Positions 1-10,902 of a DNA stretch of 59,506 nucleotides are shown one piece after another. The notes beneath the pieces were generated by a model. That model did no database searches, had not been told where the DNA came from, and saw only the letters and a list, made by a program, of their open reading frames with translations. Position 1 is the stretch's first letter. Every line of letters starts with the position of its first letter. A program made the translations under genes and the position numbers. Source of the DNA: Pseudomonadota bacterium (GTDB lineage Bacteria > Desulfobacterota > Desulfobacteria > Desulfobacterales > RPRI01); contig JAHIFE010000157.1 of assembly GCA_018901125.1 (NCBI GenBank), forward strand, positions 1 to 59,506, written 5' to 3'.

Positions 1-140
1 GCCACTTTCAAAACGTTTCAGTTTGGTCAAGGTCAAGGCGGATGAAAATTTTAACCGCAGGAATACATGGAGTATTTCGAGGATTAAAATTTTCATCCAA
101 CGCAGAGATCGGCCAAAATGGGACGTTTTGAAACTGGCTC
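1..140. repeat. Hairpin-forming intergenic repeat, copy 1 (MITE-like)
   Basis: The ends form an imperfect inverted repeat: GCCACTTTCAAAACG at the left matches the reverse complement of the right end (CGTTTTGAAACTGGC) with one mismatch. An inner perfect inverted repeat, GGATGAAAATTTTAA against TTAAAATTTTCATCC, flanks a loop holding AATACATGGAGTATT, itself palindromic. A second diverged copy lies at 40770-40932. It encodes nothing convincing. Size, nested palindromes and intergenic position fit a MITE or REP-type element. It starts at the window edge and may extend left. Confidence 0.7.
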
Positions 141-303
141 TAAAGAGTAGTTCAGGTTCGGTTTTGATTTTTTGATGATCCTTTTATTTTCCCTTTTGAT
201 CGATGATGCAGACTTGGGTTTATTCAAGTGCTTATAAAAAGCTGCCGCCACCACTACAAGTGCTTTGTAGATATTTTGTTTCAATAACAGAAAGGTTTGA
301 AAA
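141..303. other. Intergenic leader of the glucan synthase gene
   Basis: No convincing gene is seen here. A GAAAGG ribosome binding site lies at about 290-295, some eight bases before the GTG start at 304. No clear promoter was recognised. A minus-strand reading frame crosses this stretch and ends inside the hairpin repeat, but its last codons are simply repeat sequence. Confidence 0.4.
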
Positions 304-3300
304 GTGAATTTCATCCCCAAGACAATTTTCAAGAACATGTACCATGTGTGGACAAGCCTTCGCGGCAACGGTCTGTCAAAAAAGCTTGCCTGTGTCGAGC
401 CACCGCTTCGAGCGGAGTTGTTCAGCGCCGATCAAATGGAGCAGCACGGCAAGACACTCGCAAACTCACATACTTTAAGTACAGGACACCCTCGGGATCG
501 ACTTCTTAAACGACTGGCAGAGAATGAAGGTATCCTGATCGGCGTTCACAATCTGTTGACGGAGGCGGTAAAGGCAAGCCGTCGTATTACGCCGGCCGGT
601 GAATGGCTGCTCGATAACTTCTATCTGATTGAAGATCAGATTCGTACCGCCAGAAGGCATTTACCTAAAGGATACAGCCGGGAACTTCCCCGCCTGTTGA
701 ATGGACCGTCAGCCGCTCTGCCGCGCGTCTATGACATTGCACTGGAAATGATCTCTCATGGCGATGGGCGGGTAGATCCTGAGATTCTCAGCAGATTTGC
801 CGCGGCTTACCAGGCTGTCACAACACTGAAGTTAGGCGAATTGTGGGCAATACCCATAATGCTGCGCCTGGCGCTGATCGAAAATCTCCGACGTGTTGCC
901 GCCCGAATCGCTACTGATAGAATCGACCGGAATCTGGCCGATTATTGGGCAGACCAGATGACAGAGAGCGCTGTAAAAGACCCGAAAAGCCTGATTCTGG
1001 TGATCGCAGACATGGCGAGATCGAACCCGCCGCTGGTTGGCTCGTTTATCGCGGAAATGACGCGCAGACTGCAGGGGCAGGGCCCGGCTCTTTCCTTGCC
1101 GCTTACCTGGTTTGAGCAGCGTCTGTCCGAGTGCGGTCAGACAATCCGGCAACTTGTTCAGGCAGAAAACCAGCAACAGGCTGCCGATCAGGTATCCATG
1201 AGCAATAGCATCGGCAGCCTTCGTTTCCTGAGTGCGATGGATTGGAAAGAATTTGTCGAGTCTATGAGCATTGTCGACCAGACTCTGCGCAAGGATCCCT
1301 GCGGCGTTTACAGCAAAATGGATTTTTCTACCCGTGACCGTTACCGCCATGTCGTGGAAAAGATAGCAAAACAAAGCAACTTTTCCGAGAGCGAGGTGAC
1401 ATATAAAGCGATCGGGCTGGCACAGAAGGGTGCGAACGGAAACAACGGCGATAATCGTACAGCACATGTCGGCTTCTACCTGATCGACAAGGGCTTGCCT
1501 CAACTCGAACAGGCGATGGAGATGCGCCTTTCCCTGTATGAGCATTTGCAGAGGTGGGGCCGCCGGTTTCCTTTCCCCCTCTTTCTGGGTACAATCCTGC
1601 TGCTGACAGCAATCTTCTCAGGAGCTTTACTGACTGAAGCTCATATCGGTACATTGCCGGGATGGGCAATTGCTCTGATCGGACTCCTTTCAGTTCTGAG
1701 CATAAGTCAACTGGCCGTTTCACTGGTAAACTTGATAGCAACTCTGTTGGCGACACCGTATCCACTGCCGCGTATGGACTTTTCTAAAGGGATACCACCG
1801 AAATACCGCACTTTGACAGTAGTTCCTGCAATGCTCACAGGCACGCAGAATATAGAGGATCTGATCGAGGCACTGGAAGTACGGTTCCTGGCAAATCGGG
1901 ACGCTAACCTGCACTTTGGTCTGTTGACAGATTTTAGAGATGCACAGGAAGAAATACTTCCTGAGGATGAACCGCTTTTGCGGCTTGCCAGCCAGAGGAT
2001 TGAAGAGCTGAATAACAAGTACGGTCATTACCAAGGCAACATCTTCTTCCTTTTCCATCGCCCCCGTCAATGGAATTCCAAGGAGCGGATATGGATGGGG
2101 TACGAGCGTAAACGGGGAAAATTATCGGAATTGAATGCTCTTTTACGCGGCGGAGAAAATGCCAGGGATCGCTTTTCGCTTGTCATCGGCGACACGGCAG
2201 TCTTATCGAGTATAAAGTATGTGATCACTCTGGACATAGATACTCAGCTGCCGCGCGATGCGGCGTGGCAGTTTGTGGGCACTATGGCGCACCCGCTGAA
2301 TACTTCGCAATACAACGAAGACAAGCAACGTGTCTGCGATGGATACGGCATCCTCCAGCCACGTGTAGCCGTTAGCCTGCCGGTTATGAATCGTTCAAGG
2401 TATGCTGCAATGTGCGGGAATGAACCCGGCGTTGATCCTTACACGCGCGCTGTTTCCGATGTTTATCAAGACCTGTTTGGCGAAGGCTCGTTCATCGGTA
2501 AGGGCATTTACGAGGTTGACACCTTCGAGCAGACTCTCAAAGGACGTTTCCCCGAGAACCGGATCCTCAGCCACGATCTTCTTGAAGGATGTTATGCGCG
2601 GTCTGGCCTGTTAAGCGATGTGATGCTTTATGAGGACTATCCGTCCCACTACAATACGGACGTGAGCCGCAGACATCGATGGATTCGCGGTGATTGGCAG
2701 TTGCTGCGATGGTTATTGCCGAGCGTTCCATGCCCCAATGCGCGTTTTCAAAAGAATCCGCTCTCATGGCTGTCCCAATGGAAAATATTCGACAACCTGC
2801 GGCGCAGTCTCGTGCCGGCGGCATTGACAGTCCTTTTGCTGCTGGGCTGGACAATCTTGCCGGCGACCTTGTTCTTTACACTGGCAGTACTCGGAATCAT
2901 TCTGATTCCTTGCCTGGTGGCCTTTCTCCTGCAAGCCCTTAAGAAACCGGACGATGTGCTTTTGAGCCAACATCTCGCAACCAGCCTGCACTCCGCAGGT
3001 CGGAACATGGCTCAGGCTTCATTCACGCTTGCCTGCCTCCCTTACGAGGCATTTTTCAGTCTCGATGCTATTATACGCACATGCTGGCGGATGCTGTTTA
3101 CCCACAAACGGCTTCTCGAATGGAGCACGTCGGACGAACAGCATGGCAGCAACTACACGAACATTGGTTCTTTTTACCGCTCAATGTGGATCGCTCCGGT
3201 TCTTGCAGGTGCCACGGTTATCAAACTGTTGCTTTCGAATCCGGTTACGTTGGCGGTAGCCTGGCCCATACTGGGACTTTGGTTTGTCTCTCCTGCTATA

Positions 3301-6300
3301 GCCCGGTGGTTCAGCCTGCCGATTGCCCGTCGAGAAGCAAAGCTGACTGCTGGCCAGATTACCTTTCTCAGAAAACTTTCCCGCAGGACCTGGGCGTTTT
3401 TCGAAACCTTCGTCGGCCCTGAAGATCATTGGCTGCCCCCTGACAATTTTCAGGAACACCCCGTTGCCGTTATTGCGCATCGCACGTCACCGACCAATAT
3501 GGGCATGGCCCTTCTCGCAAATCTGTCCGCCTATGACTTCGGCTACATCACTGCGGGACAACTCATTGAACGCACGGCAAATGCACTCCATACAATGGAA
3601 GCATTGGAACGTCACCGAGACCACTTCTATAACTGGTACGACACGCAATCTCTGCAGCCACTGCAACCAACCTACATCTCGACCGTGGACAGCGGAAATC
3701 TCGCCGGCCACCTGCTGGTACTGAGACAGGGACTACTTGCCCTACCAGATGACCGGATTCATGAATCACAAGTGTTTGAGGGAATCCGGGACACTGTCCG
3801 CATACTCGGGGACATGGATGTAAAAACCGCTTCGGACCAACTTGTGCAACTAAATAAATTGCTGAAGTCCGCAATCGATTCCCCGCCCACCACACTCGCA
3901 GCGGCGCGGTTGTGCCTTGATCAGTTGGCAACGTCCGCAAAGATAATAGTCACTGGCATCAATGTTCTCGATGCAGACCCCGAAAGCCAGACACTGTGGT
4001 GGGCGCATGCCCTTGCCAGGCAATGCGATACCGCCCTCGACGAGCTGACGTTTCTTGCGGCCTGGACATCATTGCCGGATTCGCCGGACGGGCTCAGCGG
4101 AATGCCGGATATTGAAGAAATCCCGACGCTGCGCCAATTGTCCAACCTTGACACAGGTACGCATGGAGCACTCCCTTGGGCAGATTCAGTCCAACGTGCC
4201 GGAGAAAGAATCAGGGCTATCGAAGAGCTGGCGCAAAAAATCGACGAACTTTCCCGTATGAAATACGACTTTCTGTACGACAAGTCGTGCAATCTGCTGG
4301 CTATAGGTTATAACGTTGGTGAACGCCGGCGGGACACAAGTTACTACGATCTGCTTGCTTCCGAAGCAAGATTTTGCAGTTTCATAGCAATTGCACAGGG
4401 CCAGCTGCCGCAGGAGAACTGGTTCGCCCTGGGACGTTTATTGACGACTGCCGGAGGAGATCAGATACTGCTTTCGTGGAGCGGGTCAATGTTCGAATAC
4501 CTCATGCCGCTTTTAGTTATGCCGACGTACGAACATACACTGCTCGACCAGACCTGCAAGGCGGCGGTGACCAGACAGATTCATTATGGGAGAAAACGCG
4601 GGGTGCCCTGGGGCAGTTCTGAATCCGGCTACAACGCAACCGACGTTAATCTGAACTACCAGTATCGCGCCTTTGGTATACCCGGCCTGGGTCTAAAACG
4701 CGGGCTAGCCGATGACCTGGTTATTGCGCCCTATGCCACGGCACTGGCACTGATGGTTGCGCCCGAAGAGGCATGCCTGAATCTCGAGCGTCTCGCGGCT
4801 GAAGGATTTGCAGGAACTTATGGCTTCTTTGAAGCAATCGACTATACTCCTTCACGTTTGCAGCGTGGACAATCAAGCGCCGTCGTCCGGTCTTTCATGG
4901 CACATCATCAGGGTATGAGCTTTCTATCTCTGGCCTATGTGCTTTTAGACCGTCCGATGCAAAAACGATTTGAATCGGAACCCATGTTTCAGGCAACCAT
5001 GCTTTTGCTTCAGGAGCGAATCCCCAAGGCTGCGGCATTCTACACGCACTCCGGCGAACTATCCGACCATCAGGCCGAATTACTGGGTGCGGAGGCACCG
5101 ATACGCGTTTTCGGCAGTCCGAATACGCCCAAACCGGAAGTGCATCTGTTGTCAAACGGAAGATACCACATGATGATCACAAACGCCGGTGGCGGCTACA
5201 GCCGCTGGAAAGACATGGCCGTCACGCGCTGGCGCGAAGACAGTACCTGTGATAATTGGGGCTCCTTCTGTTATCTCCGGGACGTGGCAAGCGGAGAATT
5301 CTGGTCAACGGCCTATCAGCCGGCACTCAAACAAGCAGATAAGTATGAAACGATATTTTCGGAGGCAAAAGCGGAGTTTCGTTGCCGCATCCATGACATT
5401 GACACGCATACGGAAATTGCCGTTTCGCCCGAGGATGACATCGAGCTGCGCCGCATCACCATCATAAACCGTTCCGGAAAACGCAGATCCATAGATATTA
5501 CAAGTTATGCGGAGGTTGTCCTCGCCTCACCTGCTGCGGATGCGCTGCATCCTGCGTTCAGCAATCTATTTGTCCAGACCGAGATTCTTAACCGGCAACG
5601 GGCGATTCTCTGTACGCGCCGGCCCCGCTCTCAGGGTGAAGCCGCTCCATGGATGTTTCATCTGATGGCAGTGCACGGCGCTGACATCGAAGAAATATCT
5701 TATGAGACCGACCGACTGCAGTTTATCGGCCGCGGAAATACAGTGGCCAATCCGCAAGCAATGATTAACACATCGGCCCTCTCCGGCAGTGAGGGCTCCG
5801 TGTTGGATCCGATCGTCTCGATCCGTTATCGAATTACCATTGATGCGGAAGAAGCAGCAACGGTTAATATTGTTTCAGGCATCGGGGAAACCCGCGATGC
5901 AGCCCTAAGCCTGGTCGGAAAGTACCAGGACCGGCGTCTCGCTGATCGGGTCTTCGACCTTGCGTGGACACACAGCGATATCTTCTTGCGGCAGATTAAT
6001 TCCACGGAGGCCGACGCGCAACTCTACGGACGCCTTGCAGGTTCGGTGATCTATGCCAATGCTTCCCTCCGTGCCAACACGAGTGTTATCATCAAGAATC
6101 AACGCGGGCAATCCGGTTTATGGGGCTATGCAATATCCGGCGATTTACCGATCGTAATTCTGCGAATTGAAGATCCGGCCAATATTGAACTGGTACGTCA
6201 GCTCATACAGGCTCACACATACTGGCGGTTAAAAGGATTAGCTGTGGACCTGGTAATCTGGAACGAAGATCACGCCGGTTACCGGCAACAACTCCATGAA

Positions 6301-8973
6301 CAAATAATGGGGTTAATTGCCGCAGGTGTCGGAACCCATTTAACGGATCAACCGGGCGGCATTTTTGTAAGGCCTTCGGACCAGATATCGGGTGAGGAAC
6401 GCATTCTGCTCCAGACAGTAGCCCGTGCCATTATAACCGACAGCCGGGGGATGCTGGCGGACCAGATCAAACCCAGGAGCCTGGCCCTGGTGGAATCGAC
6501 TGTGCCTATTCTTACGCCAACCCGGACTCATCGCAGCGCTCCTCCGGCAGTTCCAGCCATGCCTCGCAACGATCTGCTGTTTTTTAACGGATTCGGCGGA
6601 TTTACCCCTGATGGCCGCGAGTATATCATCACAACCACACATGATCAGGTAACACCGGCACCATGGGTGAATATACTGGCGAATCCGAATTTCGGAACCG
6701 TCATCTCGGAAAGCGGCTCTGCCTATACCTGGGCAGAGAACGCCCACGAGTTTCGCATCACTCCCTGGCATAACGATCCAGTGAGTGATGCGAGCGGAGA
6801 AGCTTTCTACCTCCGCGATGAAGAACGCGGCCACTTCTGGTCTCCCATGCCGCTTCCAAAGCGTGGAGTAACGCCCTATGTTATCCGTCACGGATTCGGC
6901 TACACCGTATTCGAGCACTTAGAACGCGGCATACGCTCCGAGGTATGGGTTTACGTGGCCATGGACGCATCAATCAAATTTACTGTTTTGAAGATCAAAA
7001 ACGTGTCGGACAGATTACGCATGCTCTCTGCTACCGGATATGCGGAATGGGTATTAGGAGACCTGCGGCCTAAATCTACTATGCATGTAATCACCGAAAT
7101 TGATTCAAACAGCGGAGCGCTTTTCGCAAGAAACCCTTACAATACAGAGTTTCCGAACCGGATTGCCTTTTTCGACGTTGACGAAGCGAACCGGACGGTA
7201 AGCGGTGACAGAACTGAATTTCTGGGGCGCAACGGCACGCTCGCCAGTCCGGCTGCAATGACCCGGGTCCGGCTTTCCGGCAGGGTGGGGGCCGCTCTTG
7301 ACCCTTGTGCAGCGATTCAGGTTCCCTTTGAACTGGCAGCTGGGCAGGAACGTGAAATAGTTTTCAGACTCGGCGTAGGGCGGGATACCGGTGACGCAGG
7401 CAACCTTGTCCGTCGCTTCCGCGGAACTGCTGCGTCCCACCAGTCGCTTGAAAAGGTCTGGCAATACTGGCGGCACACTCTCGGGGCAGTGAATGTGGAA
7501 ACACCCGACCAGTCACTCAACATGTTGACCAACGGATGGCTTTTGTATCAGACAATAGCATGCCGTCTGTGGGCGCGCAGCGGCTACTATCAGTCCGGCG
7601 GTGCCTTCGGTTTTCGAGATCAGTTACAAGACGTAATGGCGCTCATCCACACCGAACCGCACCTTGTGCGCGAACACCTCCTTCTTGCGGCAGGCCGTCA
7701 ATTTACCGAGGGTGATGTGCAGCACTGGTGGCATCCTCCTGTTGGCCGCGGGGTGCGCACACAATGTTCCGATGATTATCTCTGGCTGCCATTGGCGATG
7801 TGCCGCTATGTTAGGAGTACGGGGGATTATGGAGTATTGGATGAAACCATACACTTTCTTCAGGGTCGCCCGATAAATGCAAATGAGGACTCCTATTACG
7901 ATCTACCCGGCCGGTCCCATGAATCGGCTGGTTTGTATGAACATTGCGTAAGAGCCATATTGAAAGGTCTTAACTATGGCGAACATGGATTGCCGCTCAT
8001 TGGCTCAGGCGACTGGAACGACGGCATGAACATGGTGGGCATAGAGGGCAAAGGTGAAAGTATCTGGCTGGGCTTTTTCCTGTATGCTGTGCTTATGCAA
8101 TTCACAGAGGTTGCACGCAGGCGTGGCGATATAAATTTTGCCGAACGATGTGAAGCAGAGGCGGCTTCCTTGCGCGGAAACATTGAGCAGCATGGCTGGG
8201 ATGGTGGTTGGTACCGCCGCGCTTACTTCGACAACGGCTCACCGCTTGGGTCGATGAGCAACACGGAATGCCGGATTGATTCGATTGCACAAAGCTGGTC
8301 TGTTCTCTCCGGCGCCGGTGATACCGAGCGTTCGCGCATAGCCATGGAGGCGGTGGATCAACATCTTGTCCACCGGGAACAGGCGCTGATCCAACTCCTG
8401 GACCCGCCATTCGACAAATCTGATTTAAATCCGGGTTATATAAAGGGATATGTCCCAGGAGTAAGGGAGAATGGCGGGCAATACACCCATGGGGCGATAT
8501 GGATGGCAATGGCTTTCGCTAAATTGGGGGACAGCCAACGCGCCTGGGAACTGATGACCATGATTAATCCGATAAATCATGCAAGGTCACCTGAGTCGGT
8601 TGGAATATACAAAGTAGAACCCTACGTTATTGCGGCTGATGTTTATGCACTCTCACCACACACAGGCCGTGGCGGATGGACATGGTACAGCGGTTCGGCG
8701 GGCTGGATGTACCGTCTGATCACGGAATCACTTTTGGGGCTGAGATTGGAAGTGGACAGGTTGAGTTTTGCACCGCTTCTCCCGGCGGATTGGAAGGGCT
8801 TTACAGTACACTACCGATACAGGGAAACTGTCTACCACATCGCAATTCTGCGCAGGCAGGTTGGCGATGATACAACAAGTGTGACTGTCGACGGCACCCC
8901 GCAACATGATAAAACGATTACTCTTATTGACGACCTTCAGGAACATTTGGTAGAGGTGAAAATACCTGTCTGA
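304..8973 (+). CDS. ndvB: Cyclic beta-1,2-glucan synthase (GT84 plus GH94-type domains)
   Basis: This 2889-residue inner-membrane enzyme should polymerise glucose from UDP-glucose into beta-1,2-glucan and cyclise it, as NdvB/ChvB/Cgs do; the length is typical of that family. The N-terminal region carries the family stretch around LTEAVKA and GEWLLDNFYLIE (about residues 80-110). Membrane segments lie near residues 425-480, 834-877 and 959-1002. The glycosyltransferase part sits between the first two, with DIDTQLPRD near 643 and RRHRWIRGDWQ near 789. The C-terminal half is two GH94-like phosphorylase repeats, ending with GSGDWNDGMN near 2566 (carrying the family's catalytic Asp) and YTHGAIW near 2726; it sets chain length. 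Start is GTG with a GAAAGG ribosome binding site. It looks richer in G+C than its neighbour. Cyclic glucans act in the periplasm in osmoadaptation or host contact; the role here is unknown. Confidence 0.93.
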   Translation: MNFIPKTIFKNMYHVWTSLRGNGLSKKLACVEPPLRAELFSADQMEQHGKTLANSHTLSTGHPRDRLLKRLAENEGILIGVHNLLTEAVKASRRITPAGEWLLDNFYLIEDQIRTARRHLPKGYSRELPRLLNGPSAALPRVYDIALEMISHGDGRVDPEILSRFAAAYQAVTTLKLGELWAIPIMLRLALIENLRRVAARIATDRIDRNLADYWADQMTESAVKDPKSLILVIADMARSNPPLVGSFIAEMTRRLQGQGPALSLPLTWFEQRLSECGQTIRQLVQAENQQQAADQVSMSNSIGSLRFLSAMDWKEFVESMSIVDQTLRKDPCGVYSKMDFSTRDRYRHVVEKIAKQSNFSESEVTYKAIGLAQKGANGNNGDNRTAHVGFYLIDKGLPQLEQAMEMRLSLYEHLQRWGRRFPFPLFLGTILLLTAIFSGALLTEAHIGTLPGWAIALIGLLSVLSISQLAVSLVNLIATLLATPYPLPRMDFSKGIPPKYRTLTVVPAMLTGTQNIEDLIEALEVRFLANRDANLHFGLLTDFRDAQEEILPEDEPLLRLASQRIEELNNKYGHYQGNIFFLFHRPRQWNSKERIWMGYERKRGKLSELNALLRGGENARDRFSLVIGDTAVLSSIKYVITLDIDTQLPRDAAWQFVGTMAHPLNTSQYNEDKQRVCDGYGILQPRVAVSLPVMNRSRYAAMCGNEPGVDPYTRAVSDVYQDLFGEGSFIGKGIYEVDTFEQTLKGRFPENRILSHDLLEGCYARSGLLSDVMLYEDYPSHYNTDVSRRHRWIRGDWQLLRWLLPSVPCPNARFQKNPLSWLSQWKIFDNLRRSLVPAALTVLLLLGWTILPATLFFTLAVLGIILIPCLVAFLLQALKKPDDVLLSQHLATSLHSAGRNMAQASFTLACLPYEAFFSLDAIIRTCWRMLFTHKRLLEWSTSDEQHGSNYTNIGSFYRSMWIAPVLAGATVIKLLLSNPVTLAVAWPILGLWFVSPAIARWFSLPIARREAKLTAGQITFLRKLSRRTWAFFETFVGPEDHWLPPDNFQEHPVAVIAHRTSPTNMGMALLANLSAYDFGYITAGQLIERTANALHTMEALERHRDHFYNWYDTQSLQPLQPTYISTVDSGNLAGHLLVLRQGLLALPDDRIHESQVFEGIRDTVRILGDMDVKTASDQLVQLNKLLKSAIDSPPTTLAAARLCLDQLATSAKIIVTGINVLDADPESQTLWWAHALARQCDTALDELTFLAAWTSLPDSPDGLSGMPDIEEIPTLRQLSNLDTGTHGALPWADSVQRAGERIRAIEELAQKIDELSRMKYDFLYDKSCNLLAIGYNVGERRRDTSYYDLLASEARFCSFIAIAQGQLPQENWFALGRLLTTAGGDQILLSWSGSMFEYLMPLLVMPTYEHTLLDQTCKAAVTRQIHYGRKRGVPWGSSESGYNATDVNLNYQYRAFGIPGLGLKRGLADDLVIAPYATALALMVAPEEACLNLERLAAEGFAGTYGFFEAIDYTPSRLQRGQSSAVVRSFMAHHQGMSFLSLAYVLLDRPMQKRFESEPMFQATMLLLQERIPKAAAFYTHSGELSDHQAELLGAEAPIRVFGSPNTPKPEVHLLSNGRYHMMITNAGGGYSRWKDMAVTRWREDSTCDNWGSFCYLRDVASGEFWSTAYQPALKQADKYETIFSEAKAEFRCRIHDIDTHTEIAVSPEDDIELRRITIINRSGKRRSIDITSYAEVVLASPAADALHPAFSNLFVQTEILNRQRAILCTRRPRSQGEAAPWMFHLMAVHGADIEEISYETDRLQFIGRGNTVANPQAMINTSALSGSEGSVLDPIVSIRYRITIDAEEAATVNIVSGIGETRDAALSLVGKYQDRRLADRVFDLAWTHSDIFLRQINSTEADAQLYGRLAGSVIYANASLRANTSVIIKNQRGQSGLWGYAISGDLPIVILRIEDPANIELVRQLIQAHTYWRLKGLAVDLVIWNEDHAGYRQQLHEQIMGLIAAGVGTHLTDQPGGIFVRPSDQISGEERILLQTVARAIITDSRGMLADQIKPRSLALVESTVPILTPTRTHRSAPPAVPAMPRNDLLFFNGFGGFTPDGREYIITTTHDQVTPAPWVNILANPNFGTVISESGSAYTWAENAHEFRITPWHNDPVSDASGEAFYLRDEERGHFWSPMPLPKRGVTPYVIRHGFGYTVFEHLERGIRSEVWVYVAMDASIKFTVLKIKNVSDRLRMLSATGYAEWVLGDLRPKSTMHVITEIDSNSGALFARNPYNTEFPNRIAFFDVDEANRTVSGDRTEFLGRNGTLASPAAMTRVRLSGRVGAALDPCAAIQVPFELAAGQEREIVFRLGVGRDTGDAGNLVRRFRGTAASHQSLEKVWQYWRHTLGAVNVETPDQSLNMLTNGWLLYQTIACRLWARSGYYQSGGAFGFRDQLQDVMALIHTEPHLVREHLLLAAGRQFTEGDVQHWWHPPVGRGVRTQCSDDYLWLPLAMCRYVRSTGDYGVLDETIHFLQGRPINANEDSYYDLPGRSHESAGLYEHCVRAILKGLNYGEHGLPLIGSGDWNDGMNMVGIEGKGESIWLGFFLYAVLMQFTEVARRRGDINFAERCEAEAASLRGNIEQHGWDGGWYRRAYFDNGSPLGSMSNTECRIDSIAQSWSVLSGAGDTERSRIAMEAVDQHLVHREQALIQLLDPPFDKSDLNPGYIKGYVPGVRENGGQYTHGAIWMAMAFAKLGDSQRAWELMTMINPINHARSPESVGIYKVEPYVIAADVYALSPHTGRGGWTWYSGSAGWMYRLITESLLGLRLEVDRLSFAPLLPADWKGFTVHYRYRETVYHIAILRRQVGDDTTSVTVDGTPQHDKTITLIDDLQEHLVEVKIPV

Positions 8974-9096
8974 ATATAACAACAGAGCCAATTACAGGGT
9001 TCTTATTATTGGAAGAACAAAAATGGATTACAATACACAATATGTCGATCGCCTCTTATTATAGTTATATTTGTTAGCATAAGGATATATACATAT

Positions 9097-10902
9097 ATGG
9101 TTAATGCTCGAAATAAATCAAAGACCCGAACACCTTCGAAAGAAAAACCCATAGAGATAAAAGCACCTGCTGATGCGGTAATGCTTGGCGAATTGCCTGC
9201 AACCGCCATTTGCGGAAATGACATCAGTTCATCCTGTTTATATGTTTCTGCGTTATCAATTATATATGCAGGGAAATTTGCATGGATTTCTCTATTAATA
9301 GTTGCCGGTGTCTTATTTTTCTATCGTAAAATATATGGCGAGGTTGTTGGCGCCCTGCCTTTGAACGGAGGTGCATACAATGCACTGCTCAACACAACAA
9401 GTAAATCAGTGGCTTCCCTTGCTGCTGCTCTGACCCTTCTGTCGTACATGGCCACAGCGGTCATTTCAGCCAGTGAAGCAATGCATTATGTATATACATT
9501 ATGGCATGGGCTGCCTGTCATCGAATCAACAATAGTATTGCTGCTATTCTTCATGTTTTTAACCATAATTGGAATCGGCGAATCTTCCAGAGTTGCAGTA
9601 GTTATATTTATCACTCATTTGTGCTGCCTTACCGTTCTGGTTATCGCGGGCGGTATATACATAAAAACTCATGGATTCGGTGTTCTTGAGTCCAATTATA
9701 GTATTCCGGTTGAAGGTGGATTGGCTATGGCTTTATTCTTCGGATTTTCTGCCGCTATGCTGGGTATTTCCGGGTTTGAAAGTTCAGCTAATTTTGTAGA
9801 AGAACAGGCTCCGGGTGTTTTCCCGAAAACACTGCGCAATATGTGGATTGTGGTCAGTGTTTTCAATCCCCTGACAGCTTTCCTTGCACTTGCAATTATA
9901 CCAATTCAGGAAGTAGCGGCAAATCAGGAAGCATTACTCGCTCATATTGGGGGTATTGCCGCCGGGAATTGGCTTTTGTGGGTCATTTCGGTTGATGCAG
10001 CACTTGTTTTAAGCGGAGCAGTGCTAACTTCTTTTGTAGGTGTTGGCGGCTTGGTACAGCGAATGACACTGGACCGAACTCTGCCGCAGTTTTTTCTCAA
10101 ACTGAATAAAAGAAATTCTCCTTATCGCATTATGATTGCGTTTTTTCTTCTTTGCCTTTCAATTTTGCTGATTACCAAGGGGAAACTAGGCGCGCTGGCA
10201 GGTGTTTATACAATTTCATTTTTATCAGTAATGGCATTATTCGCCATCGGAAATATTTTGCTCAAAGTGAAGCGTGCCCGTTTGCCCCGTCCGGAAAAGG
10301 CCGGCGCTATTGCTCTTTTTATAGCTATCACGGCCGTTCTTGCAGCACTTGCCGGAAATGCCATTATGAACCCGGTTTATGTTGCTGTGTTTCTGGAGTA
10401 TTTTCTGCCGGCCATGGGTGTTCTTGGAATAATGCTATATAGAACATCAATACTTAAGGGCTTGCTATATTTATTTAAACATATTTCGGATAAAATTCAG
10501 ACAGCGGTTTCTTTTGGAAATGCAACGTTGCTCAAGATGATCAACGATATTAATGCACAGGAATTTGTGTTTTTTACTAAGGATGATAATGTGGCTATCT
10601 TGAATAAGGTAATGATTTATGTCACCCAGAATGAACAAACGCGCAAATTAAAAATCGTTACTGTTTTGCCTGAAGATGGCGACCTGACGCCAGGTCTCGA
10701 AAGGGATATAGAGGTTCTTGACCGGGCTTATCCTGATATTAAAATCGACTTTGTGAAACTGTACGGTGAATTTGGTCCTGGAATAATCACGAAGCTATCA
10801 AAGGCATGGAACATTCCACCAAATTTCATGTTTATTGGCTCACCTGGTGATCATTTTCCTTATAAAATAGCTGATTTAGGAGGAGTACGATTAATTATTT
10901 AA
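9097..10902 (+). CDS. APC-superfamily amino acid/polyamine-type permease with C-terminal cytoplasmic domain
   Basis: This 601-residue membrane protein has a hydrophilic, lysine-rich N-terminus of about 25 residues. About twelve hydrophobic segments follow, with family features such as GNDISSSCLYVSAL in the first helix and GEVVGALPLNGGAYNALLN in the next loop, typical of amino acid-polyamine-organocation transporters. The last 110 or so residues are hydrophilic (from about DDNVAILNKVMIYV) and look like a small alpha/beta domain, perhaps regulatory. AAGGA lies eleven bases before ATG 9097. It follows ndvB by 123 bases, a gap that holds a small GTTCTT/AAGAAC hairpin, so co-transcription is possible but not shown. 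The substrate cannot be read from sequence. Confidence 0.8.
   Translation: MVNARNKSKTRTPSKEKPIEIKAPADAVMLGELPATAICGNDISSSCLYVSALSIIYAGKFAWISLLIVAGVLFFYRKIYGEVVGALPLNGGAYNALLNTTSKSVASLAAALTLLSYMATAVISASEAMHYVYTLWHGLPVIESTIVLLLFFMFLTIIGIGESSRVAVVIFITHLCCLTVLVIAGGIYIKTHGFGVLESNYSIPVEGGLAMALFFGFSAAMLGISGFESSANFVEEQAPGVFPKTLRNMWIVVSVFNPLTAFLALAIIPIQEVAANQEALLAHIGGIAAGNWLLWVISVDAALVLSGAVLTSFVGVGGLVQRMTLDRTLPQFFLKLNKRNSPYRIMIAFFLLCLSILLITKGKLGALAGVYTISFLSVMALFAIGNILLKVKRARLPRPEKAGAIALFIAITAVLAALAGNAIMNPVYVAVFLEYFLPAMGVLGIMLYRTSILKGLLYLFKHISDKIQTAVSFGNATLLKMINDINAQEFVFFTKDDNVAILNKVMIYVTQNEQTRKLKIVTVLPEDGDLTPGLERDIEVLDRAYPDIKIDFVKLYGEFGPGIITKLSKAWNIPPNFMFIGSPGDHFPYKIADLGGVRLII

Noticed and set aside
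93-368. Minus-strand 91-codon frame overlapping the hairpin repeat and the ndvB start
   Set aside because: Its last 15 or so codons are just the repeat read as protein, it overlaps a well-supported gene start, and no ribosome binding site or family was recognised.
832-1545. 237-codon minus-strand frame inside the glucan synthase gene
   Set aside because: It lies opposite strongly conserved coding sequence and shows no family motif; it is a shadow frame.
8999-9018. GTTCTT/AAGAAC hairpin after ndvB as a terminator
   Set aside because: Only six pairs, AT-rich, and followed by A bases rather than a T-tract.
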